A DNA stretch of 64,000 nt from an uncultured Paracoccaceae bacterium (GCA_937916485.1 CALFSV010000094.1:23005-87004); one strand, 5' to 3'; shown: positions 17,464-26,784, numbered from the stretch's first letter. Notes: generated from the sequence alone by a model not told the origin. Program-made: numbers and translations.

Positions 17464-18879
17464 ATGACTGAACATTCCCCTTTGACGGATGATCTGTTCG
17501 ACGTTGCCGTTATCGGCGCGGGCGTCGTCGGCTGCGCCCTGACCCGGGCTTTTGCAATGGCCGGGGCACGGGCGATCCTGCTGGAAAAGGCCCACGACAT
17601 CCTCGACGGGGCCTCCAAGGCCAATTCGGCCATCCTGCACACCGGCTTTGACGCCCCCGTCGGATCGCTTGAGGCCGCATGCGTGGCGGCAGGTCATGCG
17701 GAATACCTCGACATCCACGACCGACTTGGCCTGCCGGTCATGAAAACCGGCGCCCTTGTGATCGCCTGGACCGAGGACGAAGAAGCCGCCTTGCCCGCCC
17801 TGATGGAACAGGCCCGCCAGAACGGTGTGAACGATGTGCACTTTCTGGACCGGACAGCCTTGCGCGAGGCCGAGCCAGGGCTTGGCCCCGCCGCCCGCGC
17901 CGCCTTTCGGGTGCCCCGCGAATACCTGATCGACCCCTGGGCCGCCCCCCTCGCCTATCTCACGCAGGCAATGTTGCATGGGGCGACCCTGCGCCGCAAC
18001 TGCCCCGTCACCGAAGGTGCCTTTGACGGCGCCATCTGGCGGCTAACGACCCCGCAGGGAACGGTTCGGACCAAGGCGGTGATCAACGCGGCGGGCTTAT
18101 TTGGCGACCGGGTGGACCAGATGCTTTTGGGTCGGTCCAATTTCACCATCCGCCCCCGCAAGGGCCAGTTCGTGGTCTATGACAAGCCCGCCTTCGACCT
18201 TGCCACGCATATCCTGCTGCCAGTGCCGTCTAAGACGACCAAGGGCATTGTCGTCTGCCGGACGATCTGGGGCAACCTGCTTGTCGGCCCCACGGCGGAA
18301 GAGCAGGAGGATCGCGAAACGGCCGTGCTGGTGCCCGCAACCCTCGACGCCCTGCGCAAGCGCGGAGAAGAGATCCTGCCCGCCCTCGCACAGCATGACA
18401 TCACCGCCCTTTACGCCGGGTTGCGCCCCGCCACCGAAGAGAAAGAGTACCGCCTCACCCGCCATCCCGAGAATATGGTGACGGTGGGTGGCATCCGCTC
18501 AACCGGGCTGTCCGCCGCCCTTGGGATTGCCCACCACGTCCTTGACGGCTGGCCCCAAGGGTTTGACCAAGGGGATGGCCAAGGGACTGGTTGGACGGCC
18601 CCTGCCGCCGTTTGGCCAAAGGTTCCCAACATCTCCGAAGCCGGTCCGCGGGACTGGCAATCACCGGGCCATGGCGGCATCCTGTGCCATTGCGAAATGG
18701 TAACCGAGCGCGAGGTGGCAGCAGCCTTGACCGGCCCCTTGGCCGCCAGGTCCTTGGCGGGGCTAAAGCGGCGGACACGGGTCACGATGGGGCGTTGCCA
18801 AGGCTATCACTGCGCCGCCCGATTGGGTCAGGTGACCGATGGTGTACTCAGCCAGCCGATGGTGCCCGAAGATGGCTGA
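17464..18879 (+). CDS. GlpA-like FAD-dependent glycerol-3-phosphate dehydrogenase with BFD iron-sulfur domain
   Basis: Flavoprotein dehydrogenase, 471 residues. The N-terminal FAD fold is GAGVVGCALTRAFAMAG. The central DAO domain contains NAAGLFGDRVDQ and ends GGIRSTGLSAALGIAHHV. A C-terminal BFD-type [2Fe-2S] domain has cysteines at 408, 410, 445 and 450 (CHC, then GRCQGYHC). It is followed by a second flavoprotein and glycerol kinase, all overlapping, so the substrate is very probably glycerol 3-phosphate. The layout resembles the anaerobic GlpA or Thermotoga-type complexes rather than the single-subunit aerobic GlpD; the electron acceptor is not known. Confidence 0.85.
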   Translation: MTEHSPLTDDLFDVAVIGAGVVGCALTRAFAMAGARAILLEKAHDILDGASKANSAILHTGFDAPVGSLEAACVAAGHAEYLDIHDRLGLPVMKTGALVIAWTEDEEAALPALMEQARQNGVNDVHFLDRTALREAEPGLGPAARAAFRVPREYLIDPWAAPLAYLTQAMLHGATLRRNCPVTEGAFDGAIWRLTTPQGTVRTKAVINAAGLFGDRVDQMLLGRSNFTIRPRKGQFVVYDKPAFDLATHILLPVPSKTTKGIVVCRTIWGNLLVGPTAEEQEDRETAVLVPATLDALRKRGEEILPALAQHDITALYAGLRPATEEKEYRLTRHPENMVTVGGIRSTGLSAALGIAHHVLDGWPQGFDQGDGQGTGWTAPAAVWPKVPNISEAGPRDWQSPGHGGILCHCEMVTEREVAAALTGPLAARSLAGLKRRTRVTMGRCQGYHCAARLGQVTDGVLSQPMVPEDG

Positions 18880-20098
18880 CCTGCCCCAGAACGCGGCGGT
18901 TGTGATCGTGGGCAGCGGGCCGGCTGGCCTTGCCGCCGCCACCCTGCTGGCCGAGGCCGGGGTGGGCTCCGTTATCGTGCTGGATCGGGCGGCCACTCCA
19001 GGCGGCGTTCCCCGCCATTGCGCCCATTCCCCCTACGGCCTGCGCGAGTTTCGCCGCCTGATGACCGGCCCCGCCTATGCCCGCGCCCTTGTCGCCCGCG
19101 CAAAGGCCGCCGGTGTCACCATCCATACCGGGGTGAATGTCACCCAGCTTTTGCCCGGCCCCGAGGTGGCGGTGACGTCCGACGCAGGCCCTTCCCGGAT
19201 TGCCGCGCGTCTTGTGATGCTGGCGACAGGGGCGCGGGAAAGCACCCGCGCCCAACGGATGATCGGCGGGACCAAGCCCGCAGGTGTTTTATCCACCGGA
19301 GCCTTACAGGCGCTGATCCATGAAGATGGCTTGATCCCGTTCCGCCGTCCCGTGATTCTGGGGACGGAACTGGTGTCCTTTTCGGCCATCCTGACCTGCC
19401 GGTTGGCCGGTATAAGGCCGATTGCCATGATCGAAGAGACGGGGCGCACAACGGCCCGCAAGCCATCCGGCCTTCTGCCCTTTGCCCTTGGTATCCCGCT
19501 TCTGACCGGGACATCGGTGGCCGAAGTCGAAGGCCGCGACCGGGTGACGGGCATCAGGCTGGCGGGCGCGCATGCGGACCGGCTTGGGGCTGACGGGCTG
19601 ATCGTGACAGGCCGGTTCCGGCCCGAGGCGGCGCTTTTGCCCCAAAGCCACCTTGTCCGCGATCCCGGCACCGGGGGGCCGGAGGTTGACCAGTTCGGTC
19701 GCTGCTCGGACCCTTGTTACTTTGCCTCTGGCAACCTCTTGCGCCCGGTCGAGACGGCGGGCTGGTGCTGGGCCGAAGGGCGGTCGGTCGGCAAGGCCAT
19801 GCTGCGCGCACTCAAGGGCACATTGGCCCCCGATCTGGGCCTGCGGATCAGGTCAAGCGGGGTGTCGGCTCTCGTGCCCCAGCGGATTGCACCCGGCACG
19901 GCCCCCCCCCTTGACCGGCTTCAGATACGGGTGGCGGTTCCATCGCGGGGACGCTTGTCGCTACAAGTGGACGGCAGCGAGGTGGCGGGACGGGACTTGC
20001 GTGCTTTGCCCGAACGGCGCATCGTTCTGCCACTTCCCCGGCCAGGGGCTTTGCAGATTGACGTGTCTCTGGCGCAGGATCAGCAGGAGGGGCCATGA
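18872..20098 (+). CDS. FAD/NAD(P)-binding oxidoreductase, partner of the GlpA-like protein
   Basis: Flavin-dependent disulfide-reductase-fold protein, 408 residues, of the HcnB or Thermotoga G3P-complex partner type. FAD motif VVIVGSGPAGLAAATLLAEAG at residues 9-29, a GTELVSF second nucleotide fold at about 165, and a C-terminal FAD motif ending FASGNLLRPVETAGWCWAEG. The start ATG lies 8 nt inside the previous gene. After about residue 345 there is an extra 60-residue tail without a domain I recognise. Related complexes have a third small DUF1667 subunit; none is encoded here. It probably passes electrons from the GlpA-like subunit to NAD or quinone. Confidence 0.8.
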   Translation: MADLPQNAAVVIVGSGPAGLAAATLLAEAGVGSVIVLDRAATPGGVPRHCAHSPYGLREFRRLMTGPAYARALVARAKAAGVTIHTGVNVTQLLPGPEVAVTSDAGPSRIAARLVMLATGARESTRAQRMIGGTKPAGVLSTGALQALIHEDGLIPFRRPVILGTELVSFSAILTCRLAGIRPIAMIEETGRTTARKPSGLLPFALGIPLLTGTSVAEVEGRDRVTGIRLAGAHADRLGADGLIVTGRFRPEAALLPQSHLVRDPGTGGPEVDQFGRCSDPCYFASGNLLRPVETAGWCWAEGRSVGKAMLRALKGTLAPDLGLRIRSSGVSALVPQRIAPGTAPPLDRLQIRVAVPSRGRLSLQVDGSEVAGRDLRALPERRIVLPLPRPGALQIDVSLAQDQQEGP

Positions 20099-21507
20099 CC
20101 ATCCTTGCCATCGACCAGGGCACCACGAGCACGCGGGCGCTGCGCATTCATGCCAATGGCAGCATCACCCCCATCCTGAGCCTGACCCATCACCAGTCCT
20201 ATCCCCGCAATGGCTGGGTCGAACACGACGCCGAGGAACTGCTCGCCCATGTCAGCGCCTGCATAGAGGCCGGTCGCGCCTCGGGTCCGGTGCAGGCGGT
20301 GGGACTGGCGAACCAGGGGGAAAGCTGCCTTGGATGGGACGCCCGGACCGGCAAGCCGGTAGGGCCCGTGATCGTCTGGCAGGATGCCCGGACTCAGGAC
20401 CAGACTGCCCGGCTTGCGGCGGAGGGGGCCGGGGCAATGGTGCTGGAACGGGCAGGGCTGCCACTTGATCCCTACTTCTCGGCCAGCAAACTGGGCTGGA
20501 TCCTGCGCGAAGTCCCGCAGGCCCGCGCGCTGGCGGCCCACGGGCACCTGCGGCTTGGCACCACGGACGCCTACTTCCGGGACCGGCTGACCGGGCATTT
20601 TGCCACCGATGTCACCACGGCCTCACGCACCTCACTCATGAACCTGGCCAAATGCGCCTGGGATCCAGAGCTTTGCGCCCTGTTCGGCGTGCCAATCGAC
20701 TGCCTTCCCGCGATCACCCCCACAACAGGCGATCTGGGCCATGTCGAAGGACTGGCCCTGACAGCAAGCGTCACCGACCAGCAGGCCGCCCTTTTCGGCC
20801 ACACCACCCACGCGCCCGGACAGGTGAAAATCACCTTCGGCACCGGCGCCTTCGCCCTTGCGGTCACCGGCCCGTTGCTGTCGGCGAAAGGGGTGTTGCC
20901 CACTGTCGCCTGGCAGTTGGGCGGAGAGGCCCCGGTCTATGCCCTTGACGGAGGGGTCTATGCCGCCGCGGCCGCGGTCAACTGGGCGCGGGGACTGGGT
21001 CTGTTCAACGATCATGCGCAAATCAGCCAGTTTGCGGCCACGCCGGCGATTTCGCGGGGGCTCGCCTTCGTTCCGGCGCTGGCGGGACTCGCCTGTCCTC
21101 ATTGGGACCGGGGGGCCCGCGGGGCATGGCTGGGCCTTGGCCTTGACCACGGCCCAATGGACATGATGCAGGCCCTGCTCGAAGGGATCGCCTATCGCAC
21201 GGCAGAGGTTCTGGCGGCAATGGAACAGATCCGGCCCCTAGATGGGCCGGTGTCTTTCGACGGGGGCATGACGGCGAATGGGTACTTTTGCCAGTTCCTG
21301 ACCGATTGCCTTGGGCGCGAGGTTCGGGTGTCGGACGAGGCAGAGCTGACAGCCGCCGGAACCGGAGCGTTGGCGGCGGTTGGGGCCGGGCTTCCCATGC
21401 CCTTGAAGGGGGATGGGGCACTGCTGACACCCCATGACCAACCGGGGGACTGGAAGCCCCGTTTTCAGGCCGCGCGCGAAGCGGTACAGTGTTTCGGCCA
21501 GAGCTGA
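20095..21507 (+). CDS. glpK: Glycerol kinase (FGGY family)
   Basis: Phosphorylates glycerol to sn-glycerol 3-phosphate, feeding the dehydrogenase encoded upstream. 470 residues, somewhat shorter than the usual 495-500. Phosphate loop DQGTTSTRALRI at residues 6-17, substrate-side motif VIVWQDART, and the ATP-site signature FDGGMTANGYFCQFLTDCLGREV in the C-terminal half. The start overlaps the previous stop (ATGA). Because of the short length, a related FGGY kinase is possible, but operon context favours glycerol. Confidence 0.85.
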   Translation: MTILAIDQGTTSTRALRIHANGSITPILSLTHHQSYPRNGWVEHDAEELLAHVSACIEAGRASGPVQAVGLANQGESCLGWDARTGKPVGPVIVWQDARTQDQTARLAAEGAGAMVLERAGLPLDPYFSASKLGWILREVPQARALAAHGHLRLGTTDAYFRDRLTGHFATDVTTASRTSLMNLAKCAWDPELCALFGVPIDCLPAITPTTGDLGHVEGLALTASVTDQQAALFGHTTHAPGQVKITFGTGAFALAVTGPLLSAKGVLPTVAWQLGGEAPVYALDGGVYAAAAAVNWARGLGLFNDHAQISQFAATPAISRGLAFVPALAGLACPHWDRGARGAWLGLGLDHGPMDMMQALLEGIAYRTAEVLAAMEQIRPLDGPVSFDGGMTANGYFCQFLTDCLGREVRVSDEAELTAAGTGALAAVGAGLPMPLKGDGALLTPHDQPGDWKPRFQAAREAVQCFGQS

Positions 21508-21510
21508 GGC

Positions 21511-21536
21511 GTAAGGTGGGTCATGACCCACCTTAC
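21511..21536. repeat. 26-bp perfect palindrome, dispersed family B copy 1 (bidirectional terminator candidate)
   Basis: Two 13-bp arms, GTAAGGTGGGTCA and its exact reverse complement, with no spacer. It lies 4 nt after the glycerol kinase stop and 8 nt before the end of the convergent sugar kinase gene. Two near-identical palindromes occur at 33957 and 34024. Position between convergent genes suggests a bidirectional terminator; repetition suggests a dispersed element. Confidence 0.85.
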
Positions 21537-21543
21537 CGGGACC

Positions 21544-22458
21544 CTACCCCAAACTGGCCCCGACCTCAGCCGCCGACGGGATGCCGGTGACGGCGCCCCG
21601 GCGGGTGGTAGACAGGGCGGCGGCGGCATTGGCCCGGATCGCGGCCTCGGCCAGGTCATCGCCAGCGGTCAGGCCCGACAGGAAATAGCCGTCGAACGTG
21701 TCCCCTGCCCCGCTGGCGTCGACCACATCTACCCGCAGTGGGGCGATCCGGCGGTGGGCCTCGGCGGTCGCCACATAGACACCCTCAGCCCCCATGGTGA
21801 GGGCCACCACTTGTGGACCATAGCCCAACACGCGGCCGGCAATGGCCTCTGGATCGGTCAACCCGAACAGGCGTTCTGCATCTGCAAGGTTCGGCAAGGC
21901 GATGTCACATTTTCCCAGAAGCGAGAGGGCCGCCGATCTGGACCGGTCGACCGCGCCATGTCCCGGCGGGACGTGAAGGTCAAAGGAAACCCGAGTTCCG
22001 GCGGACCGGGCCATTTCCACCGCCTCAAGGGCCAGGGCCGCGGCACTATCCGAGATGGCGCAGGTGGTGCCCGACAGATGCAGGACCCGGGCCCCGGCCA
22101 CGGTCGCGGCATCCAGATCACCCGGCCGCATCAGGCTGGCGGCGGACCCCCGTCGGGCAAAGGTGAACCGCTTTGCGCCCATGCCGTTATGGCGGAAATA
22201 ATGGCCTGTCGGGGCAGAGGCATCGCGGGTCACGGCCCTATGGTCCACCCCCTCGACCGTCCAGAGGTCTGTGAACATCTCGCCAAAGGCGTCCGTTCCG
22301 ATCCGCGAGGCGATTGCGGCCTGTCCGCCAGACCGTGCCACAGCGATGGCGACGTTGGAGGCATCGCCCCCAAATCCCCGCAGATAGCGCCCCGTCGTTT
22401 CCTCGGAGAATTCCACCAACGGCTCCCCAAGGCACATGACGTCCCAAATGCGGCTCAC
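21544..22458 (-). CDS. PfkB family carbohydrate kinase (KDG-kinase-like)
   Basis: Ribokinase-fold sugar kinase, 304 residues. The signature VDASGAGDTFDGYFLSGL holds the catalytic aspartate and anion hole; the N-terminal GEPLVEF and FGGDASNVAIAVAR motifs bind sugar and ATP. The pattern is closest to 2-keto-3-deoxygluconate kinases, though fructose- or ribose-type kinases cannot be excluded. I prefer the GTG at 22458 (MSRIWDVMCLGEPLVEF), because the ATG at 22437 would cut the first beta strand. It converges on the glycerol kinase gene across a palindrome. Confidence 0.82.
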   Translation of the reverse strand: MSRIWDVMCLGEPLVEFSEETTGRYLRGFGGDASNVAIAVARSGGQAAIASRIGTDAFGEMFTDLWTVEGVDHRAVTRDASAPTGHYFRHNGMGAKRFTFARRGSAASLMRPGDLDAATVAGARVLHLSGTTCAISDSAAALALEAVEMARSAGTRVSFDLHVPPGHGAVDRSRSAALSLLGKCDIALPNLADAERLFGLTDPEAIAGRVLGYGPQVVALTMGAEGVYVATAEAHRRIAPLRVDVVDASGAGDTFDGYFLSGLTAGDDLAEAAIRANAAAALSTTRRGAVTGIPSAAEVGASLG

Positions 22459-22543
22459 CTCTGGCAACAGATAACACTCCGAAACAACAAACTGGGGCGA
22501 GGTTTGGCACAGGTCTGGTGGACTGCCAAGAGCGCCAGGGCAA

Positions 22544-22565
22544 GAACCGGCCCGAAGGCCGGTTC
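22544..22565 (-). terminator. Rho-independent-like terminator of the acyl-CoA synthetase gene
   Basis: Perfect 9-bp stem GAACCGGCC/GGCCGGTTC. Read on the minus strand the loop is TTCG, the extra-stable UUCG tetraloop, followed by TTGCCC. It lies about 55 nt past the stop of the minus-strand acyl-CoA synthetase gene. The U-tract is weak. Confidence 0.65.
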
Positions 22566-22619
22566 GCATTGTCCCAAGATCAGTCGATCAGGCCCCGGAC
22601 GCAGGAGCCTTTCGTCGCC

Positions 22620-24512
22620 TCAGGGCCGCCATTCCCAGGGCCGGGTATAGGCACCCAGGGTCCGGTCCACATCCTCATCCGTCACTGTGCCGGTCTTGAC
22701 AAGCTGGGCAACAAGGCCGCGACGTTTGTCCTCGATCACCTCGGCCACTTCGGCCGGGACGTCAGAATTGACAAGGGCCGCGTTGTAGACCCGAGAAATC
22801 GCCCGCCGGCGCAGATCGGGTTTGAACACCTTGCCCACGGCTGTCTTGGGCAACTCCGACAGTATTTCCAGATGCTTGGGCTGGGCCGCCCGTTCGTTGA
22901 TATGCTTGGTGGCATAGTCCATCAATTCGTCGACCGTGACCTCGGCCCCGTCGACCAGTTCTACAAAGGCGCAAGGCACCTCACCGGCATGGGCATCCGG
23001 CTGGCCAATAGCCCCGGCAAAGGCCACGGCGGGATGTCCTGCCAATGCTTCTTCGATCTCAGCGGGGTCGATGTTGTGACCGCCTCGAATGATCAGGTCC
23101 TTGGCCCGGCCGGTGATCCAGAGATAGCCGTCGCTATCCAACCGGCCCAGGTCGCCGGTGCGCAGATACCAGTCATCATTCTCGGGCCAGTGATAAAAGA
23201 GGTCGGCGTTCTTTTCGGCCTCGGTATAGGTCTTGCCCCCGTAGACGCCGGGGTTGGACACGCAGATTTCGCCAATCTCATCGGTGCTGCAGTCCATCCC
23301 CGTCGCAACGTTGACGATCCGGATGTGGGTATGGGGGAAAGGAACCCCGATCGACCCCACCTTCTTTTCGCCTTCGGGCGGGTTGATAGAGACAAGACAG
23401 GTTGCCTCTGTCAGGCCATAGCCCTCGCAGATGGTCACCCCTGCCGCCGCCTCGAACCGCTTGTAAAGTTCAAGCGGCAGAGGGGCCGATCCGCAAAACG
23501 CCAGTTTGAGCGAGGATATATCGGCATTGACCGGCCGTTGCATGAGCGCCGACATGGCTGTGGGTACGGTGATGACAAAGGTCACCTTGTGGCGGGCGAT
23601 CAGCTTCCAGAAATTGTCGAAAACACCATCGCCTCGGTAGCCCTGTGGCGTTGGAAACACGATCTGCGCCCCAGACGACAACGAGGCGCCCAGCGACACG
23701 ATTGCGGCAAAGACATGGAACATCGGCAGAGGACAGATCTGCACGTCCTGCTCTGTGAACAGAAGGCGATCCCCAAGCCAGGAGTTGTAAATGATCCCCG
23801 AAAAACGGTGTTGGGCTATCTTGGGCATGCCCGTCGTGCCGCCCGTGTGGAAGAAGGCCGCGACCCGGTCACTTCCCGTGTCCTTGAAGGTCAAGGTCTT
23901 GGGCTGACGATCCATTTCAGCGTTGAAACTCAGAACCTTCGCCCCATGAGACGCGGGGTTCTTGGGGCGGATCAACGGCACGATCAGCTTTTTGACGCCG
24001 GTCAGGTAGCGCAGCAGATCCACCTCGAGAATCGTCTTGACGTTGGGCGCAAGCTTGACCGCCGCGGCCGCCTTCTGGGCCACGTCAGACTTGGGAAAGG
24101 CCCGCAGGGTCACGAGGACCTTGGCTCCGGTTTCACGCAGGATCGACGCGATCTGTTCCGCATCCATCAGGGGGTTGATCGGGTTCACGATGCCGGCGAC
24201 CTGTCCGCCAAGATAGGTCAGCACGGTCTCGTTGCAGTTGGGAAGCAGGTAGGCGACGACGTCGTCCTCGCCCACGCCAAGACCGCGCAACATATTAGCG
24301 GTCTGGGCGACCTTGCCCTGCAACTCGCCCCAGGTGAACGTCTCATCCTTTGCTCCGGGATCGGACAAAAGCTGGAATGTCAGCGCCTTGCGGCTGCCAT
24401 GTGCCGCGGCTGTCCTGCCCAGCATCTCCCATGTCGTCTTTGGCAGATCGCGTTCAGCGAACGGCATTTCCGCTTCGATATCGTCGCGATCCTTGACCGA
24501 AGCAAAGGTCAT
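22620..24512 (-). CDS. Acyl-CoA synthetase (AMP-forming)
   Basis: ANL-superfamily ligase, 630 residues. It activates a carboxylic acid to its CoA thioester through an acyl-adenylate. AMP-binding motif HTGGTTGMPKIAQH, A5 motif GYGLTEATCLVS, A7/A8 motifs YLRTGDLGRLDSDGYLWITG then RGGHNIDPAEIEEAL, and the C-terminal catalytic lysine in PKTAVGKVFKPDLR. The ATG follows a strong GGGGAGGAAA site. Long for a simple acetyl-CoA synthetase and nearer to medium/long-chain or FadD-like members, but the acid is unknown. It appears to be a single-gene unit with its own terminator. Confidence 0.92.
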   Translation of the reverse strand: MTFASVKDRDDIEAEMPFAERDLPKTTWEMLGRTAAAHGSRKALTFQLLSDPGAKDETFTWGELQGKVAQTANMLRGLGVGEDDVVAYLLPNCNETVLTYLGGQVAGIVNPINPLMDAEQIASILRETGAKVLVTLRAFPKSDVAQKAAAAVKLAPNVKTILEVDLLRYLTGVKKLIVPLIRPKNPASHGAKVLSFNAEMDRQPKTLTFKDTGSDRVAAFFHTGGTTGMPKIAQHRFSGIIYNSWLGDRLLFTEQDVQICPLPMFHVFAAIVSLGASLSSGAQIVFPTPQGYRGDGVFDNFWKLIARHKVTFVITVPTAMSALMQRPVNADISSLKLAFCGSAPLPLELYKRFEAAAGVTICEGYGLTEATCLVSINPPEGEKKVGSIGVPFPHTHIRIVNVATGMDCSTDEIGEICVSNPGVYGGKTYTEAEKNADLFYHWPENDDWYLRTGDLGRLDSDGYLWITGRAKDLIIRGGHNIDPAEIEEALAGHPAVAFAGAIGQPDAHAGEVPCAFVELVDGAEVTVDELMDYATKHINERAAQPKHLEILSELPKTAVGKVFKPDLRRRAISRVYNAALVNSDVPAEVAEVIEDKRRGLVAQLVKTGTVTDEDVDRTLGAYTRPWEWRP

Positions 24513-24752
24513 CGGCGTTTCCTCCCCTATATGTCGCAAGACCGTTATGACCGGTCCCGCTTCTCGTCCCTGCGGATCAAGATGGAAAGACTGCGGCAAA
24601 GGCGCAAGTCTGACGCTGCGAAATTGTCGCGGGCGGGGGAGTAAACATGGCTATTCCGGACGAATCAGCCCGAAAGTCCGGGTTCAGACAAGATCCGGAC
24701 CGGTCAAACCCGCCAGACCGCCATCACAGGGTGACGATGGGCTGGCCGGTCC
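24513..24752. promoter_or_regulatory. 240-bp intergenic region upstream of the acyl-CoA synthetase gene
   Basis: Separates the end of the ABC exporter gene from the acyl-CoA synthetase start, both on the minus strand. It must hold the promoter of the latter. A 37-codon plus-strand frame (24531-24644, start MSQDRYDRSRF) lacks a ribosome site and I do not call it. No clear operator or hairpin was found. Confidence 0.3.
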
Positions 24753-26546
24753 CTATTCCGCCGCTAGTCCTTCGGTGAACTGAAGCCGGGCAAGCCGGGC
24801 ATAAAGCCCACCTTCGGCAACAAGGGCGTCATGAGTGCCCTGCGCCACGATGCGCCCTGCTTCGAAAACCACGATCCGGTCTGCCTTTTTGACCGTCGCC
24901 AGACGGTGCGCCACGATGATGGTTGTCCGGCCCTCGGCCAGACCTTCGACTGCCTTTTGCACCAGATGTTCGCTCTCTGCATCCAGCGCACTGGTCGCTT
25001 CGTCCAGCAACAGAACGGGGGCGTCGCGCAGGATCGCCCGGGCAATAGCGATTCTCTGCTTTTGGCCGCCCGACAGCATGACACCCCGTTCGCCCACGTA
25101 GCTGTCATAGCCGTCCGGCAGGGCGACAAGGAAATCATGGGCCGCCGCCGCCTTTGCGGCCTCCTCGACCTCGGCATCGATGGCGCCGGGACGGCCGAAA
25201 CGGATGTTCTCACGGGCCGTTGTGGCAAAGATGACCGGATCCTGCGGCACAAGGGCGATATCGCCCCGGAATTCTTCCCGGGTCATGTCGCGCAGATCGA
25301 CGCCGTCAAACAGGATTGCGCCCTCCTGCGGATCATAGAAGCGCTGGATAAGCTGGATGATCGTCGTCTTGCCTGCCCCGGATGGACCGACAAGGGCAAC
25401 GGTTTCCCCCGGTGCAACGTCGAGTGTGACATGGTCCAACGCCGAAACGCCGGGCCGCGAGGGGTAGTGAAAGACCACATCCCTGAACGAAATCGCCCCA
25501 TGCCGACGCCCCTCGTGCGACTTGGCACTCTCGGGATCGTTGACCGCATCTTCGGCGCTGAGCAGTTCAACCAACCGTTCGGTCGCACCTGCGGCGCGCT
25601 GAAGTTCGCCCCAAACATCTGTGAGCGCAGCCACACCGCCTGCTACGATGACAGAGTAGATAACGAATTGGACAAGTTGGCCCACTGTCATAACGCCCTG
25701 GCGGACGTCCGTAGCCCCGATCCAGAGGACGCCGACAATCCCGGCAAAAACAAGGAAGATAACAATGGCCGTCATGGCGGCCCGGACCCCGATCCGCCTG
25801 CGCGCAGCATCAAAGCTTTTCTCGGTCACATCGGAAAAGGCAGCCCGGCTTGCGGTTTCGTGGGTATAGGCCTGCACCGTCTGGGCGCTTAGCAACGCTT
25901 CGGAAGCCGAACCGGAGGACGAGGCGATCCAGTCCTGATTCTCGCGACTCAGCGACCGCAACCTGCGGCCAAGAACCACGATCGGAATGATCACGGCCGG
26001 CACGATCAGCAGGACAAGGCCAGTCAGCTTGGCCGATGTATAGAACAGCAGAATGAGACCGCCGATCAGCGTCAGCGCATTGCGCAGCGCGATCGAGACA
26101 GAGGACCCGATGACCGACTGGATCAATGTGGTGTCGGTCGTGATCCGGCTTAGGACTTCACCGGTCATGATCTTTTCAAAGAACGACGGGCTCATCCCGA
26201 TCATGCGGTCAAACACCGCCTTTCGGATATCGGCCACGACCCGTTCACCCAACCGGGTCACAAGGTAGTAGCGCAGCGCCGATCCGGTGGCGAGCATGCC
26301 CGCAATCAAAAGGGCCCCGGCAAAATACCGGTCCAGTTGCGCACCCTCGGCAACGTCGAAATTGTCGACGACGCGGCGGGCGGCGAGCGGCAGCAAAAGA
26401 GACACCATCGCAGTTGTGACAAGGGCCGCAAGCGCACCCGCCAGCATCAGCCGATAGGGCTGCATGAACGGCCAAAGTTCGCGCAAGGCACCAATCCGTT
26501 TGGACTTGGCCCGTTCCTGCTCGGACTGCATTGGTGGTTCAGCCAT
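24753..26546 (-). CDS. ABC exporter, fused permease and ATPase (MsbA/multidrug type)
   Basis: Half-size exporter, 597 residues: an N-terminal six-helix domain (about residues 30-330) and a C-terminal ATPase. Walker A GPSGAGKTTIIQL, signature LSGGQKQRIAIARAIL, Walker B LLLDEATSALD and the H-loop in IIVAHRL are complete. It functions as a homodimer exporting lipids or drugs; the substrate is not predictable. The start at MAEPPMQSEQ has AAGGGA 9 nt upstream; an in-frame ATG 9 nt earlier is also possible. Transcribed away from the next genes, so it has its own promoter in the 124 bp upstream. Confidence 0.93.
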   Translation of the reverse strand: MAEPPMQSEQERAKSKRIGALRELWPFMQPYRLMLAGALAALVTTAMVSLLLPLAARRVVDNFDVAEGAQLDRYFAGALLIAGMLATGSALRYYLVTRLGERVVADIRKAVFDRMIGMSPSFFEKIMTGEVLSRITTDTTLIQSVIGSSVSIALRNALTLIGGLILLFYTSAKLTGLVLLIVPAVIIPIVVLGRRLRSLSRENQDWIASSSGSASEALLSAQTVQAYTHETASRAAFSDVTEKSFDAARRRIGVRAAMTAIVIFLVFAGIVGVLWIGATDVRQGVMTVGQLVQFVIYSVIVAGGVAALTDVWGELQRAAGATERLVELLSAEDAVNDPESAKSHEGRRHGAISFRDVVFHYPSRPGVSALDHVTLDVAPGETVALVGPSGAGKTTIIQLIQRFYDPQEGAILFDGVDLRDMTREEFRGDIALVPQDPVIFATTARENIRFGRPGAIDAEVEEAAKAAAAHDFLVALPDGYDSYVGERGVMLSGGQKQRIAIARAILRDAPVLLLDEATSALDAESEHLVQKAVEGLAEGRTTIIVAHRLATVKKADRIVVFEAGRIVAQGTHDALVAEGGLYARLARLQFTEGLAAE

Positions 26547-26670
26547 AGGCCCCATTCCCTTGTTGCCCGCCCGATGTAGGCCGTCAGCGAGATGGGGGCA
26601 AGCGCAAGGGACAGCGACGGAAACCCAAAAACGCAACGTAGAAAACCCTGAACACCAAGGGAGACCTCTC

Positions 26671-26781
26671 ATGCGCCTTATGACCTATGCCGCCATTTTC
26701 ATCCTTGGCGGGCTTAGCCTTGCCACGGTCGTCACGTCCGACACCTTGTTGGTCGGGTCCCCCTTCTGGGGGAACTTGTAG
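26671..26781 (+). CDS. Small hydrophobic protein, 36 residues
   Basis: Short frame with one predicted membrane helix (MTYAAIFILGGLSLATVV at residues 4-21) and a short tail ending FWGNL. It is preceded by AGGGAG 7 nt upstream of the ATG, which is a strong site. It lies in the gap between the divergently facing ABC exporter and the convergent YbfF-like esterase, whose stop is 3 nt away. Function unknown. The good start signal and protein-like hydrophobic profile support translation, but the size means low certainty. Confidence 0.45.
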   Translation: MRLMTYAAIFILGGLSLATVVTSDTLLVGSPFWGNL

Positions 26782-26784
26782 CCC

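Noticed and set aside
22518..24644. Open frame of about 700 codons antisense to the acyl-CoA synthetase gene
   Set aside because: It mirrors the synonymous-site pattern of the real gene in GC-rich DNA, has no start signal and its translation resembles no protein family.
24531..24644. 37-codon frame MSQDRYDRSRF... upstream of the acyl-CoA synthetase gene
   Set aside because: Basic, plausible-looking, but without a ribosome site and lying in a promoter region; not enough support for a gene.
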